A DNA stretch of 64,000 nucleotides from Pseudomonas laurylsulfativorans (GTDB lineage: Bacteria > Pseudomonadota > Gammaproteobacteria > Pseudomonadales > Pseudomonadaceae). The position numbers were made by a program, and so were the translations under genes. The notes below the pieces were generated by a model. That model was not told where the DNA came from, searched no databases, and worked only from the letters and a program-made list of their open reading frames with translations. Shown here one piece after another: positions 51,525 through 60,763 of this stretch; the stretch's first letter is position 1; each line of letters begins with the position of its first letter. The stretch is from assembly GCF_002906155.1 (NCBI RefSeq), contig NZ_MUJK01000001.1, positions 930,001 through 994,000 of the forward strand. The letters run 5' to 3'.

Positions 51525-53909
51525 TCAATGGGCGAACAGCGAATTGCCCTTCTGTCCCGCCAGTTTTTCAGGCTTGATCAGGAACCGTGCCAGTGCCGGC
51601 AACAGCCACAGCGCACCGAACATGTTCCACAACAGCATGAAGGTCAGCATCAGACCCATGTCGGCCTGGAACTTGATGGCCGAGAAGATCCAGGTGCACA
51701 CGCCGATGGCCAGGCACAGACCGGTAAACAGCACCGCCTTTCCGGTGGACTTCAGCGTCTGGTAGTACGCCTCTTGCAGCGGCAGGCCGGCACGCAGGAA
51801 GCTTTCCAGACGGCTGTAGATGTAGATGCCGTAGTCCACACCAATCCCCACACCAAGTGCCACGACCGGCAGGGTCGCCACTTTCACGCCGATGCCCATG
51901 AAGGCCATCAGGGCGTTGCCGAGCACCGAGGTCAGCACCAGCGGCAGCACGATGCACAAGGTCGCCGCCCACGAGCGGAAGGTGATCATGCACATCACCG
52001 CGACGCAGATGTACACCAAGATCAGGATGGTCAGCTCGGACTTCTTGATCACTTCGTTGGTGGCGGCTTCGATCCCGGCGTTACCGGCAGCGAGGATGAA
52101 CTCCAGGCCTTCCTTGTTGTTTTCCTTGGCGAACTCCTGCACCGCATGCACTGCACGATCCAGTGTCTCGGCCTTGTGATCGTTGAGGAACACCAGCACC
52201 GGCGCCAGGGAACAGCTGTTGTTGTACAGGCCGTCAGCGCGGGCGATGGAGTTGTTCAGCACATCAGGGTTACGCGACAGGGTTTCCCATTTCAGGTTGC
52301 CCTCATTCATGCCCTTGATCATTTGCTTGGACACAGTCACCAGGGAAATCGCCGACTGCACGCCCTCGGTGTTCTGCATCTTCCACATCAACTCGTCGAT
52401 CGGCGCCATGGCTTCGTAGCGCGAGCACCCTTCAGACTTGGTCTTGACCATCACCACCAGCACATCGGAACTGGTCGAGTAGTTGTTGATGATGAAGTTG
52501 TTGTCCTTGTTGTAGCGCGAGTCCGGACGCAGCTCCGGGGCACCCTGGTCGAGGTCGCCGATTTTCAGGTTCTGGCTGTACCACAGGCCGCCACCGAAGG
52601 CGATCAGCGCCAGCAGAATGGAAACCGGGGCAACTTTGGCGCTGGCAAAATTCGCCAGCAGACGCCAGAACGGATGCTCGCGAGTCGCATCCTTTTTGCT
52701 GCGTTCGACGGCACGCTTGCTGATACCGACATAGGAAATCGCCACCGGCAGCAGGATCAGGTTGGTGAACACGATCACCGCCACGCCGATGGACGCGCCG
52801 ATGGCCAGCTCACGAATCACGCCGATATCGATGATCAGCAGCGTGATGAAACCCACGGCATCGGCGAGGATCGCGATCATCCCTGGCAAGAACAATTGAC
52901 GGAAAGTGCGACGAGCCGCCGTCAGGGCGTTGTCCGCCTCGCTCGATTGCAGGGCGATCCCGTTGATCTTCTGCACGCCGTGGGAAATACCGATGGCGAA
53001 GATCAGGAACGGTACCAGCATCGAGTAAGGATCGAGCCCGAAACCGAAGAAGTGCATCAACCCCAGTTGCCAGACCACCGCCACCAGCGTCGTGCTCAAC
53101 ACGGCGACGGTACTGCGCAGGCAGTTGGTGAACCACAGCAGGAGGACCAGGGTAATGACGAAGGCAATGCCGAAGAACATCACCACCATCACCAGGCCGT
53201 CGATCAGGTCACCGACTTTCTTGGCGAATCCGACGATGTGGATCTTCACATTCGGGTTCTGTGCTTCGAACTTGGTGCGGATCTTGTCTTCAAGTTCGTG
53301 AGAGAACTTGCGATAGTCCAGCGCCAGCAGCTTGCCCTGGTCCTGCGGGTCCGGATAGGACTCCAGCAATGGAATATCGACGATGCTCGACTTGAAGTCG
53401 TTGGACACCAGGCGCCCGACCTGACCGGACTTGAGCACGTTGTTGCGCAGCAAGTCGAGGCTGGCCTGGGAGCCGTTGTAGCTTTGCGGGATCACTTCAC
53501 CGCCGGCGAAGCCCTCTTCCGTCACTTCGGTCCAGCGAACGCTCGGGCTCCACAGCGACTTGAGACCAGAACGGTCGACACCGGAGATGTAGAACACTTC
53601 GTCGTTGATCTGGCGCAGGGTCTCCATGTACTCCTTGGAGAAGATGTCGCCATCGGTGGCTTCCACCGAGATCCGCACGGTGTTACCCAGGTTCGCCAGA
53701 TCGTTGCGGTGCTCCATCATCTTCTGGATGAACGGGTGCTCCAGCGGGATCATTTTTTCGAAACTGGTGGACGGACGAATCAGCGTCGCCTGCCAGAACA
53801 GGAAAATACTGACCAGCAGGCAGATCGTGATCACTGCCGGGCGGTTGTTGAAGATCAGGCGCTCGAGGAACGTCGCCTTGTCCTGGTGATGAGTACTCAA
53901 GGAAGTCAT
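51525..53909 (-). CDS. RND superfamily transporter, HAE3/MmpL-like
   Basis: 794 residues with a pattern of one membrane segment, a large periplasmic loop, six segments, a second large loop and the remaining segments, as in RND proteins but shorter than AcrB (HAE3/MmpL type). Characteristic segments are MVVMFFGIAFVITLVLLLWF, FGFGLDPYSMLVPFLIFAIGISHGVQ and VATLPVVALGVGIGVDYGIY. The first loop has STSFEKMIPLEHPFIQKM. HAE3 systems move hydrophobic compounds such as hopanoids or lipids; the cargo here is unknown. It is 28 nt behind the YCF48-like gene and the two are surely an operon. No membrane-fusion or outer-membrane partner is beside it. Confidence 0.92.
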   Translation of the reverse strand: MTSLSTHHQDKATFLERLIFNNRPAVITICLLVSIFLFWQATLIRPSTSFEKMIPLEHPFIQKMMEHRNDLANLGNTVRISVEATDGDIFSKEYMETLRQINDEVFYISGVDRSGLKSLWSPSVRWTEVTEEGFAGGEVIPQSYNGSQASLDLLRNNVLKSGQVGRLVSNDFKSSIVDIPLLESYPDPQDQGKLLALDYRKFSHELEDKIRTKFEAQNPNVKIHIVGFAKKVGDLIDGLVMVVMFFGIAFVITLVLLLWFTNCLRSTVAVLSTTLVAVVWQLGLMHFFGFGLDPYSMLVPFLIFAIGISHGVQKINGIALQSSEADNALTAARRTFRQLFLPGMIAILADAVGFITLLIIDIGVIRELAIGASIGVAVIVFTNLILLPVAISYVGISKRAVERSKKDATREHPFWRLLANFASAKVAPVSILLALIAFGGGLWYSQNLKIGDLDQGAPELRPDSRYNKDNNFIINNYSTSSDVLVVMVKTKSEGCSRYEAMAPIDELMWKMQNTEGVQSAISLVTVSKQMIKGMNEGNLKWETLSRNPDVLNNSIARADGLYNNSCSLAPVLVFLNDHKAETLDRAVHAVQEFAKENNKEGLEFILAAGNAGIEAATNEVIKKSELTILILVYICVAVMCMITFRSWAATLCIVLPLVLTSVLGNALMAFMGIGVKVATLPVVALGVGIGVDYGIYIYSRLESFLRAGLPLQEAYYQTLKSTGKAVLFTGLCLAIGVCTWIFSAIKFQADMGLMLTFMLLWNMFGALWLLPALARFLIKPEKLAGQKGNSLFAH

Positions 53910-53937
53910 AGCTCCGCCTTCTTATTATTAACCCGGC

Positions 53938-54990
53938 TCATTTGCCCGACTCGGTGCCGCTTGGCGAGGTGACGCGAACGCCGCCCTGCCCGGCCAGAAC
54001 CAGATTGCCATTGCCTGCCGCAGTCACTGCCGAGACCGAAATACGGTCCGGACGGTTGACCACCTTGAAGGTTTCGCCATTGTCGCTGCTGCGGATCACC
54101 GAACCGCCGTTGCCGACGATCACGATGGAACCATCATCGAGCAGTGTGCCGCCGGACAGCCCGAACTCCAGGTCGCCACGTTCAGCCTTGAGCTGGACTT
54201 GCTCCCAGGTGCTGCCGAAGTCGGTGGAACGATAGAGGTTGCCGCGCAGGCCGTAGGCCAACAGGGTATTGGGCTGCGCCGTGCCGATCACGCCAAACAG
54301 CGAGCCCTCGTACGGACCTTCGAGTTTTTCCCAAGTCTGGCCCCAATCGGCGGAGCGGAACATGCTGCCCTGCTCGCCGACGATGAACAGCCCAGCGTCC
54401 TTGACCGCGGCAATCGCGTTCAGGTGGTACTGGTCTTCGTTGTCCAGGCGGTCGCTGGCGTCTTCCCAATGCTTGCCACCGTCGGTGGTTTCCATCAGCG
54501 AGCCATAGGCGCCCACGGCAAAGCCGCTGTCGACGTCCTTGAACCAGACATCGAGCAGCGGCGATTCGCGCTTCAGGTCTTCGAACTGTTTGGTCCAGGT
54601 GCTGCCGCCGTCCTCGCTGGCGAGGATCTGCGCGTCATGACCGACTGCCCAGCCGTGCTTGTCGTCGACGAAAAACACCGAGGTCAGCAAGGCCCGGGTT
54701 GGCACCTTGGCCTGGGTCCAGGTAGCGCCCTGGTCATCGGAATACAGGATGTGCCCACGATCCCCGACGGCCACCAGGCGCTTGCCCGCTTGGACGACAT
54801 CGAGCATCAGGCTTTTGGAAGCCTTGGCAGATTCAATGGAATAAACAACGTCGGATGCTGGCGCCGCCGCGGCCAGCGCAGGTGCCGACAGCATGGCAGA
54901 GCCCAACAGCGAGAGCGCTGTGGCCAGCAACGCGAATTTGCGTAATGCCGGCGGGCGGCAGATACCCACACCCATGACAGGCTCACTCAT
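53938..54990 (-). CDS. YCF48/Hcf136-like periplasmic beta-propeller protein
   Basis: 350 residues with a signal peptide (core LRKFALLATALSLLGSAMLSAPALAAAAP). The mature part has repeated BNR/Asp-box-like units (SDDQGATWTQAKVP, SEDGGSTWTKQFED, TTDGGKHWEDASD, SADWGQTWEKLEG, STDFGSTWEQVQL, SSDNGETFKVV): six clear repeats of S/T-x-D-x-G-x-x-W, which indicate a propeller related to photosystem II assembly factor YCF48 in folding only. In pseudomonads such genes accompany HAE3 transporters; it is probably a periplasmic accessory of the RND protein. Confidence 0.9.
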   Translation of the reverse strand: MSEPVMGVGICRPPALRKFALLATALSLLGSAMLSAPALAAAAPASDVVYSIESAKASKSLMLDVVQAGKRLVAVGDRGHILYSDDQGATWTQAKVPTRALLTSVFFVDDKHGWAVGHDAQILASEDGGSTWTKQFEDLKRESPLLDVWFKDVDSGFAVGAYGSLMETTDGGKHWEDASDRLDNEDQYHLNAIAAVKDAGLFIVGEQGSMFRSADWGQTWEKLEGPYEGSLFGVIGTAQPNTLLAYGLRGNLYRSTDFGSTWEQVQLKAERGDLEFGLSGGTLLDDGSIVIVGNGGSVIRSSDNGETFKVVNRPDRISVSAVTAAGNGNLVLAGQGGVRVTSPSGTESGK

Positions 54991-55230
54991 AGACCTTCCC
55001 CCATTATTATTGTTAGGTCGTTCAACCTTTCTGGGCGCCGCAAGGGTGCGTGTCTGGACCGGCTGTTTCAGAGCATAGTCCTGAAACCCGCAATCCAGAG
55101 CCCCTTCGGAAGCTGGCCTATCCTATCGGTGTTTTTTAATGCCTGACAATCGACGCCACGTTATGTTTTGTTAACCGAGGGGGATGGGGGCTTGTTCTGA
55201 ATGGTTGGGTATCAGGTGGGGTGATTTGGG

Positions 55231-55272
55231 TTTGGGGTTTGGGGTTTGGGGTTTGGGGTTTGGGGTTTGGGG
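55231..55272 (+). repeat. TTTGGGG heptamer tandem repeat, six units
   Basis: Six exact copies of TTTGGGG in a row, preceded by an imperfect copy (ATTTGGG). The G4-runs on one strand could fold as a G-quadruplex. Confidence 0.97.
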
Positions 55273-55273
55273 T

Positions 55274-55560
55274 ACATATCCGTTTCTGCGGTAACGGCGG
55301 CTTATGGTTCCGCTCTTACAGCGGGTCACTTGGAAGAGCCCCAAGTAACCAAGGGCTCTTGCCCCTTTCGTTCGGTGCCTCGCCTAGGCTCGGCATTCCC
55401 TCGCTCCGGTCCTGCTCCGTGGGCCCGCCGCCATCGGCCATCCATGGCCGGGGGCGGCTAACCCGGCATCCATGCCGGGTTGCCCACTGCACAGAACCTG
55501 CGCTCGGCCTCTCGAGGGGGCAAGAAGATCAAAAGCCACATCAAAAGCCAAAGCGAGGCG
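55274..55560. repeat. Long degenerate repeat, copy 1
   Basis: It starts TACATATCCGTTTCTGCGGT and goes on with segments found in inverted orientation in copy 2 (CATATCCGTTTCT, GGTAACGGCGGCT, CCTCGC-TAGGCTCGG, TCGCTCCGGT, CCTCTCGAGGGGGC). Such imperfect 250-300 bp intergenic repeats are common in P. fluorescens-group genomes and produce false ORFs. Confidence 0.75.
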
Positions 55561-55590
55561 GCCTGATCGCGAGGCTATACACGCCTCCCT

Positions 55591-55692
55591 CCTGTAGGAG
55601 CTGGCAAGCCAGCTCCTACAGCTTGATTTGCGTGCATCTGCGAGGGAATGGTTAGCTTCCAGGCCGCCATCGCTAGTAAGTCAGCTCCTACA
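55591..55692. repeat. REP-like units (GTAGGAGC class)
   Basis: A compact palindrome TGTAGGAGCTGGCAAGCCAG with CTCCTACA at 55591-55621 and an inverted unit at 55662-55692 (CATCGCTAGTAAGTCAGCTC), partly degenerate. Confidence 0.8.
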
Positions 55693-55744
55693 GAGGGTCG
55701 GCGTACACCTTCGCTCTTCACCACTCAACAGGCCGAGCGTTAGC

Positions 55745-56060
55745 TCGCCTGCAGCTCTTGATCTTGATCCACCCGCCCCCTCGGGAGGCTGAGCGGAGGT
55801 GTTTATCCGGGGATTGGCGCGTAGCGCCGTCCGACGCAGTCGAACTCATTGCATGTAGGTCGAAGCGAAGCCGACCGGAGGGCAATGCCCCCGGATGAAT
55901 ACCGGAGCGAAGGAACCCCGAGCCTTAGCGAGGGGCCGGACGCAAGGGGCGAGCGTTTTTTGCTTACTTTTTTAGGCGCGCTTGTAAAAAAGTGAGTCGC
56001 CGTAAGGGCGAAACCGCCAGCCGCCGTTACCGAAGAAACGGATATGTACTCAATCAGCAA
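55745..56060. repeat. Long degenerate repeat, copy 2 (inverted relative to copy 1)
   Basis: Read on the minus strand from 56053 it begins GTACATATCCGTTTCTTCGG and TAACGGCGGCT as copy 1 does, and later contains GGCCCCTCGCTAAGGCTCGG and CCTTCGCTCCGGT and a CTCCCGAGGGGGC segment. Identity is highest at the outer end and in the CTCGG/TCGCTCCGG block; the rest has drifted. Confidence 0.75.
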
Positions 56061-56105
56061 AGGCCTTGGTCGGCCCAGAGGCCGCCAAGTCCAAAAAAGC
56101 CAAGA

Positions 56106-58763
56106 TCAAGCCAAACTCTTGCTGACCACTTCAAACACATCACTGGACAACTGCCCCGAAGCCCGAATCCGCTCCAGCTCCCCCTTCATCAAAGCCTGAC
56201 GAGCACTGTCGTACTTACGCCAGCGAGTCAAAGGCGCCAACTGGCGAGAAGCAATCTGCGGATTAAAGCCATTCAACTCGATCACCAGATCCGCCAGGAA
56301 GCGATACCCGGAACCATCGGCGGCATGGAAGTTGATCAGGTTCTGCCCGGCGAACGCACCGACCAGTGCCCGCACCTTGTTCGGGTTCTTGATGTTGAAC
56401 GCCGGGTGCTGCATCAACGCCTTTACCCGCGCCAGACCACCCGGCAACACACTGCCGGCCTGGACGCTGAACCACTGATCCATGACCAGCGGGTTGTCCT
56501 TGAAGTGCTCGGCGAAGCTGGCCAGTGCCTTGGCCTTCTCGGCTTCGAACGGCGAATTGACCAACACGGCGAGCGCGGTCAGGCGCTCGGTCATGTTGTC
56601 GCACGCATCGAACTGCTCCAGGGTTGCCGCCAAAACTTCCGGCTTGCCGCTGAGCATCAGGTACGACAGCGCGATGTTCTGCAACGCACGGCGGGCAAAG
56701 TGTTCGGCTTCGGCCACATACGGCGTTTGCTTGGACAGGTCGCGATTGGCCTGATAACGCAGCCACAGGCCTTCGAACAACGCGTCAGCCAGTTGCTTGC
56801 GGGTAAACTCGCGAGCGGTGTGAATGGCGTCGACATCCGCCACTTCGCTGATCTCGGTCAGGTACGCCTCGCTTGGCAACGACAGCATTTCGGCAACCAT
56901 CGCCTGGTCCAGCGACTCATCCGAGAGCACCGTGCGCAACGCCGACACCAGACGCTGATCGAGCACCAGCGCTTCGCCCTTCTGCTGCTGGGCAATCAGC
57001 TCTTGCAGCACCTGCACCGACAGTTGCTGGCCGGCATCCCAGCGGTTGAAACCGTCGCTATCGTGCTGCATCAGGAACATCAACTGGTCGCGGTTGTACG
57101 GGAAGCTCAGTTTCACCGGTGCCGAGAAGCCACGCAGCAACGACGGCAACGGTTGTTCGGCGATGTCGACGAAGGTGAAGGTCTGCTCGGCTTCGGTCAC
57201 GGAAATGACTCGCGAGGTGCCTTGGGTCGAGGCTTCACCGGACAGACGCAGGGTAATCGCCGCCCCTTTGGAATCCAGCAGGCCCAGTTCGACCGGGATC
57301 ACGAACGGCAGTTTTTGCACCTTGTCCGGGGTTTCCGGGCAGCTCTGGCGGAAGGTCAGGCTGTAGGTTTTCGCCGCTGCGTCGTACGACTCGCTCACCG
57401 CCAGGCGCGGTGTACCAGCCTGGCTGTACCAGCGTTTGAACTGGGTCAGGTCAACCCCATTGGCGTCTTCCATGGCCTTGATGAAGTCATCGCAGGTCAC
57501 GGCCTGGCCGTCGTGGCGTTCGAAGTACAGGTCGCTGCCTTTGCGGAAGCCTTCGGCACCGAGCAAGGTGTGAATCATGCCGACCACTTCCGAGCCCTTT
57601 TCATACACGGTCAGGGTGTAGAAGTTGGAAATCTCGATGAAGTTGTCCGGGCGCACGGCGTGGGCCATGGGACCTGCATCTTCGGCGAACTGGTGGGTAC
57701 GCAGGTACGCAACGTCCTGGATGCGCTTGACCGTGGCCGAGTTCATGTCCGAGGAGAAGCCGGCATCGCGGAATACGGTGAAGCCTTCCTTGAGCGACAG
57801 CTGGAACCAGTCGCGGCAGGTCACGCGGTTGCCCGACCAGTTGTGGAAGTATTCGTGGGCGACGATCGCTTCGACCCGCTGGTGCGCGGCATCGGTGGCG
57901 GTTTCCGCCTTGGCCAGCACGGCGCTGGAGTTGAAGATGTTGAGGCCCTTGTTTTCCATGGCGCCCATGTTGAAGTCATTCACGGCGACGATCATGAAGA
58001 TGTCCAGGTCGTACTCGCGACCGTAGACCTCTTCGTCCCAGCGCATGGACTTCTTCAGGCTGTTCATGGCGTGCTGGCACTTGTCGATGTTTTCCGGCTC
58101 GACATAAATGCGCAGCGCCACGTTACGCTCGCTCATGGTGGTGAAGCTGTCTTCGACGGCCCACAGGTCACCGGCCACCAGCGCAAACAGGTACGCCGGT
58201 TTCTTGAATGGGTCTTCCCAGGTCGCCCAGTGCCGGCCGTCTTCGCCGGGACCGGAAGCGATCGGGTTGCCGTTGGACAGCAGCACCGGATAACTGTGCT
58301 GCTCGGCGACCACGGTGGTGGTGAAGGTGCTCATCACGTCCGGACGGTCAAGGTAATACGTGATCTTGCGAAAGCCTTCGGCTTCGCACTGGGTGCAGAA
58401 CATCGTGCCGGACTTGTACAGGCCTTCCAGTGCGGTGTTCGTTTCCGGGTGGATCCTGACGCTGGTGTCGACCGTGAAGGTGGTGCTGGTCGGGTGCAGG
58501 GTCAGGTGATTCTCGGTCAGCTGGTATTGCGCATCAGAAAGCGCCTGATCGGCCAGCGTCACCGACAGCAGTTCCAGCTGCTGGCCATCCAGCACCAGCG
58601 GCGGCAGGCCCGGGCCTCGCTCGGGATTACGGCGCATCACCAGTTGCGCATGGACCAGGCTGTGGTCCTCGTACAACTCGAAGGTCAGGTGTGTTTCGTC
58701 GATCAGGTACTCGGGCGCCTGATAGTCCTTCAGGTAAATCATCTTCGGTTGTTCGGTGCGCAT
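56106..58763 (-). CDS. pepN: Aminopeptidase N
   Basis: 885 residues, the length of the proteobacterial PepN (M1 family). The GAMEN exopeptidase motif (MGAMENKGLN) and zinc site HEYFHNW (His at about 303 and 307) with the third ligand Glu about 18 residues on (WFQLSLKEG) are present. The DNS start TYYLDRPDVMSTFTTTVVA and the alpha-helical C-terminal domain fit the E. coli enzyme. It removes N-terminal residues from peptides in the cytoplasm. It begins the conserved block pepN - DUF2797 - DUF1315 - rhomboid - phosphoesterase - nadK, in which it is the last gene in reading direction. Confidence 0.97.
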   Translation of the reverse strand: MRTEQPKMIYLKDYQAPEYLIDETHLTFELYEDHSLVHAQLVMRRNPERGPGLPPLVLDGQQLELLSVTLADQALSDAQYQLTENHLTLHPTSTTFTVDTSVRIHPETNTALEGLYKSGTMFCTQCEAEGFRKITYYLDRPDVMSTFTTTVVAEQHSYPVLLSNGNPIASGPGEDGRHWATWEDPFKKPAYLFALVAGDLWAVEDSFTTMSERNVALRIYVEPENIDKCQHAMNSLKKSMRWDEEVYGREYDLDIFMIVAVNDFNMGAMENKGLNIFNSSAVLAKAETATDAAHQRVEAIVAHEYFHNWSGNRVTCRDWFQLSLKEGFTVFRDAGFSSDMNSATVKRIQDVAYLRTHQFAEDAGPMAHAVRPDNFIEISNFYTLTVYEKGSEVVGMIHTLLGAEGFRKGSDLYFERHDGQAVTCDDFIKAMEDANGVDLTQFKRWYSQAGTPRLAVSESYDAAAKTYSLTFRQSCPETPDKVQKLPFVIPVELGLLDSKGAAITLRLSGEASTQGTSRVISVTEAEQTFTFVDIAEQPLPSLLRGFSAPVKLSFPYNRDQLMFLMQHDSDGFNRWDAGQQLSVQVLQELIAQQQKGEALVLDQRLVSALRTVLSDESLDQAMVAEMLSLPSEAYLTEISEVADVDAIHTAREFTRKQLADALFEGLWLRYQANRDLSKQTPYVAEAEHFARRALQNIALSYLMLSGKPEVLAATLEQFDACDNMTERLTALAVLVNSPFEAEKAKALASFAEHFKDNPLVMDQWFSVQAGSVLPGGLARVKALMQHPAFNIKNPNKVRALVGAFAGQNLINFHAADGSGYRFLADLVIELNGFNPQIASRQLAPLTRWRKYDSARQALMKGELERIRASGQLSSDVFEVVSKSLA

Positions 58764-58773
58764 GCTGGAGTCC

Positions 58774-59604
58774 TTACTGATGCACGGCGAGCTGGTAAGC
58801 CGTGTATTTACGAATGTTGATCACGCCGGTGTCGAAGATCAGGTATTGCCCCTTGACCCCCATCAGCGTGCCTTCGGCAATCGGGTTCTTGTCCAGGTTG
58901 AAGCTGACAATCTTCGCCGGGTACTGCTCGACCGGGTAGCGGATTTCCAGCGGTTCGATATCGGTAACCGCCTGGATCGCCTGCAAACCAAAGCGTTCCT
59001 GCAACCCTTGCAAGCCTTCGGCGCAGCTGTCGAACAGTTGATCGCGAACCTCGGCCAGGTTCACTGCCGCCGCATCGCCCTTGAGTAAAGCGCGCCAGTT
59101 GGTCTTGTCGGCCACCTGGCTGCGAAACAGATCCTCGACGAAGCCGGACTGCTGCCGGGTCGATACGCGCATGATCGGCAAGGCCTGGCTCGCACCCTGG
59201 TCGAGCCAGCGGGTCGGCAACTGGGTGGCACGGGTAATCCCGACTTTCACCCCCGACGAGTTGGCCAGGTACACCACATGATCGGTCATGCAGAACTTCT
59301 CGCCCCACTCGGGCTCGCGGCAGGTGCCAGCGTCGAAGTGGCAGCGCTCCGGGCTCATGATGCACACGTCGCACTGGGCCAGTTTGGTCATGCACGGGTA
59401 GCAGTAACCCTGGCTGAAACTGGTCTTGGTCTTGCGTCCGCAATGGATGCAGTGGATCGCACCCAAGTATTCCAGGCGAACCGTGGTGCCGATCAACGGA
59501 TTGACCGGGACTTCGGTTTCGCCCAGACGGAAGGCGTATTGCACGTTCGGCCCGTCAAGGCGCGCCGACATTTTGCTGATTGCACCGCGGCCAATCTCGA
59601 TCAA
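58774..59604 (-). CDS. DUF2797 protein with zinc-ribbon-like cysteines
   Basis: 276 residues from TTG 59604, which overlaps the DUF1315 stop (TTGA) and gives an N-terminus IEIGRGAISKMSARLDG; ATG 59571 would begin at MSARL. The central part is cysteine-rich: CIHCGRKTKTSFSQGYCYPC, then CDVCIMSPERCHF and CREP, likely zinc-binding. The stretch VYLANSSGVKVGITRATQLPTRWLDQGA is GIY-YIG-like in position, with family-known similarity to that fold. Function unknown. The gene sits 10 nt before pepN in the reading direction. Confidence 0.88.
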   Translation of the reverse strand: MIEIGRGAISKMSARLDGPNVQYAFRLGETEVPVNPLIGTTVRLEYLGAIHCIHCGRKTKTSFSQGYCYPCMTKLAQCDVCIMSPERCHFDAGTCREPEWGEKFCMTDHVVYLANSSGVKVGITRATQLPTRWLDQGASQALPIMRVSTRQQSGFVEDLFRSQVADKTNWRALLKGDAAAVNLAEVRDQLFDSCAEGLQGLQERFGLQAIQAVTDIEPLEIRYPVEQYPAKIVSFNLDKNPIAEGTLMGVKGQYLIFDTGVINIRKYTAYQLAVHQ

Positions 59605-59861
59605 TGGATGGCATCCGACTTGAACAGGATATTGGGCACTTGAATCGACTTGGAGCTGCATTCCTGCGGGCCCATGTAGCCAGTACGCTGGTCCTCGGGC
59701 AGGTTCTGGATTTCCCAGGCGATCATCGCCTGCAACGACAGTTCGCGTTGTTCGGCGGTGAGCTTGCCACCGTCGGACCATTTGCCGATTTCCACGGCCA
59801 GTTTCAGACTCTCGTAGATATCGGGGGTGATGTTCTTGATCATTTCGTTAAAAGAGGACAT
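59601..59861 (-). CDS. DUF1315 (YeaC-like) small protein
   Basis: 86 residues, the usual size. The sequence MIKNITPDIYESLKLAVEIGKWSDGGKLTAEQRELSLQAMIAWE is typical of DUF1315, and the C-terminus GYMGPQEC is a family mark. Cytosolic, function unknown. Its TGA overlaps the start of DUF2797, and 32 nt separate it from the rhomboid gene. Confidence 0.92.
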   Translation of the reverse strand: MSSFNEMIKNITPDIYESLKLAVEIGKWSDGGKLTAEQRELSLQAMIAWEIQNLPEDQRTGYMGPQECSSKSIQVPNILFKSDAIH

Positions 59862-59893
59862 TGGGTCTCCGTCTCTTTATTGCATGTTCTGAA

Positions 59894-60763
59894 TTAGGCG
59901 GCCAGTTTACGGCGGTTATACAAACCGCCCAACAAACCGGTGAAGCATCCGATGAGTAACCCGCTGACGTGGGCTGCGTTGGCGATCTCGCCGAAGCCGA
60001 TCATCGAGACCAGCCCGGACAGGCACAGCAGCAACCACACCAGCATCATCACCAGTACGCCACGGGGCAGGCGATAAGCCGGGTTCGGTGCCAGCAACTG
60101 GAAGATCCAGCAATGTCCGAGCAGCCCATACAGCACGCCGGACAACCCGCCGAACAGGGTCGGGCCGCTGAAATAGTACTGGGCGTAGTTGGACACCAGG
60201 CTGAACAGCAAGGTCAGGCCGATCAGGTTGATACTGCCCTGGCGTGACTCGATGCGCCGCCCCAGTTCCCAGTACCACATGCCATTCATCGCCAGGTGCA
60301 GGATACCGAAGTGGATCAGCATCGGCGTAAACAGGCGCCACCACTGCCCCGCCGCCAGGCTGTCGGCCAGCGGCGTGAAGTGGATGTATTCGCCGACTAC
60401 GCGGAATTCGAGGAAGGTCAGCCAGCGCATCGTTTCAAGGTTGTCGCCCAGCATCGTGACCGCACCGACGATGATGCTCAGCAGCAATACCAGCGCGGTG
60501 GCCCTGGCGTATTTCAACTGCTCGACGAATCCCGGACGCTTGACGGTTTGCGCCACCGGAATGTCCAGTTGTTGATCGGGGTCGCCCGCCGGAAAACGTT
60601 CGTACAGCGCACGCACGTCTTCACTGATGTTCTGCGGCACCCACAGCACCTGCTCACCGGCCTCTTCACTGACGCGATGAGGCACCTGCATGCGTTTGAG
60701 TAGCGTGACGAACCCGCTCAAGTCCACCGCCAATGGCAGACGCAATACCGCTACAGCACTCAT
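59894..60763 (-). CDS. Rhomboid intramembrane serine protease (GlpG-like)
   Basis: 289 residues. The N-terminal cytosolic domain (about 1-90) resembles the GlpG N-domain. The membrane domain has the catalytic motif GGLSGVLYG with Ser208 and the partner histidine His265 (AAHVSGLLIG), plus the WR loop signature (WWRLFTPMLIHFGILHLAMNGMWYWELG). It cleaves transmembrane proteins; targets unknown. Its 5' end overlaps the phosphoesterase gene by 4 nt. Confidence 0.94.
   Translation of the reverse strand: MSAVAVLRLPLAVDLSGFVTLLKRMQVPHRVSEEAGEQVLWVPQNISEDVRALYERFPAGDPDQQLDIPVAQTVKRPGFVEQLKYARATALVLLLSIIVGAVTMLGDNLETMRWLTFLEFRVVGEYIHFTPLADSLAAGQWWRLFTPMLIHFGILHLAMNGMWYWELGRRIESRQGSINLIGLTLLFSLVSNYAQYYFSGPTLFGGLSGVLYGLLGHCWIFQLLAPNPAYRLPRGVLVMMLVWLLLCLSGLVSMIGFGEIANAAHVSGLLIGCFTGLLGGLYNRRKLAA

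Larger units (their letters stand above)
54991..56105. other. 1.1-kb gene-free accessory stretch
   Basis: No convincing gene. The region holds the promoter area of the YCF48 gene, a TTTGGGG tandem repeat, two REP-like palindromes and an inverted pair of long degenerate repeats, each listed separately. Open frames of 70-140 codons occur but are composed of repeat sequence. Confidence 0.8.

Noticed and set aside
51498..53972. 824-codon open frame antisense to the RND gene
   Set aside because: Shadow frame, very rich in His, Gln and Arg, without membrane segments or domains.
55231..55272. TTTGGGG array as a CRISPR
   Set aside because: Units are 7 bp and contiguous, with no spacers and no cas genes.
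55221..55655. Plus-strand frames of 144 and 71 codons over the TTTGGGG array
   Set aside because: Begin in the heptamer repeat and run through the long degenerate repeat; the Gly-Leu-Gly-Phe start is simply translated repeat.
55803..56060. 85-codon minus-strand frame
   Set aside because: Made up of long repeat copy 2; such frames are a known annotation artefact of these repeats.
55992..58820. 942-codon open frame antisense to pepN
   Set aside because: Shadow of pepN; its first part consists of the long repeat and its remainder has no domain pattern.
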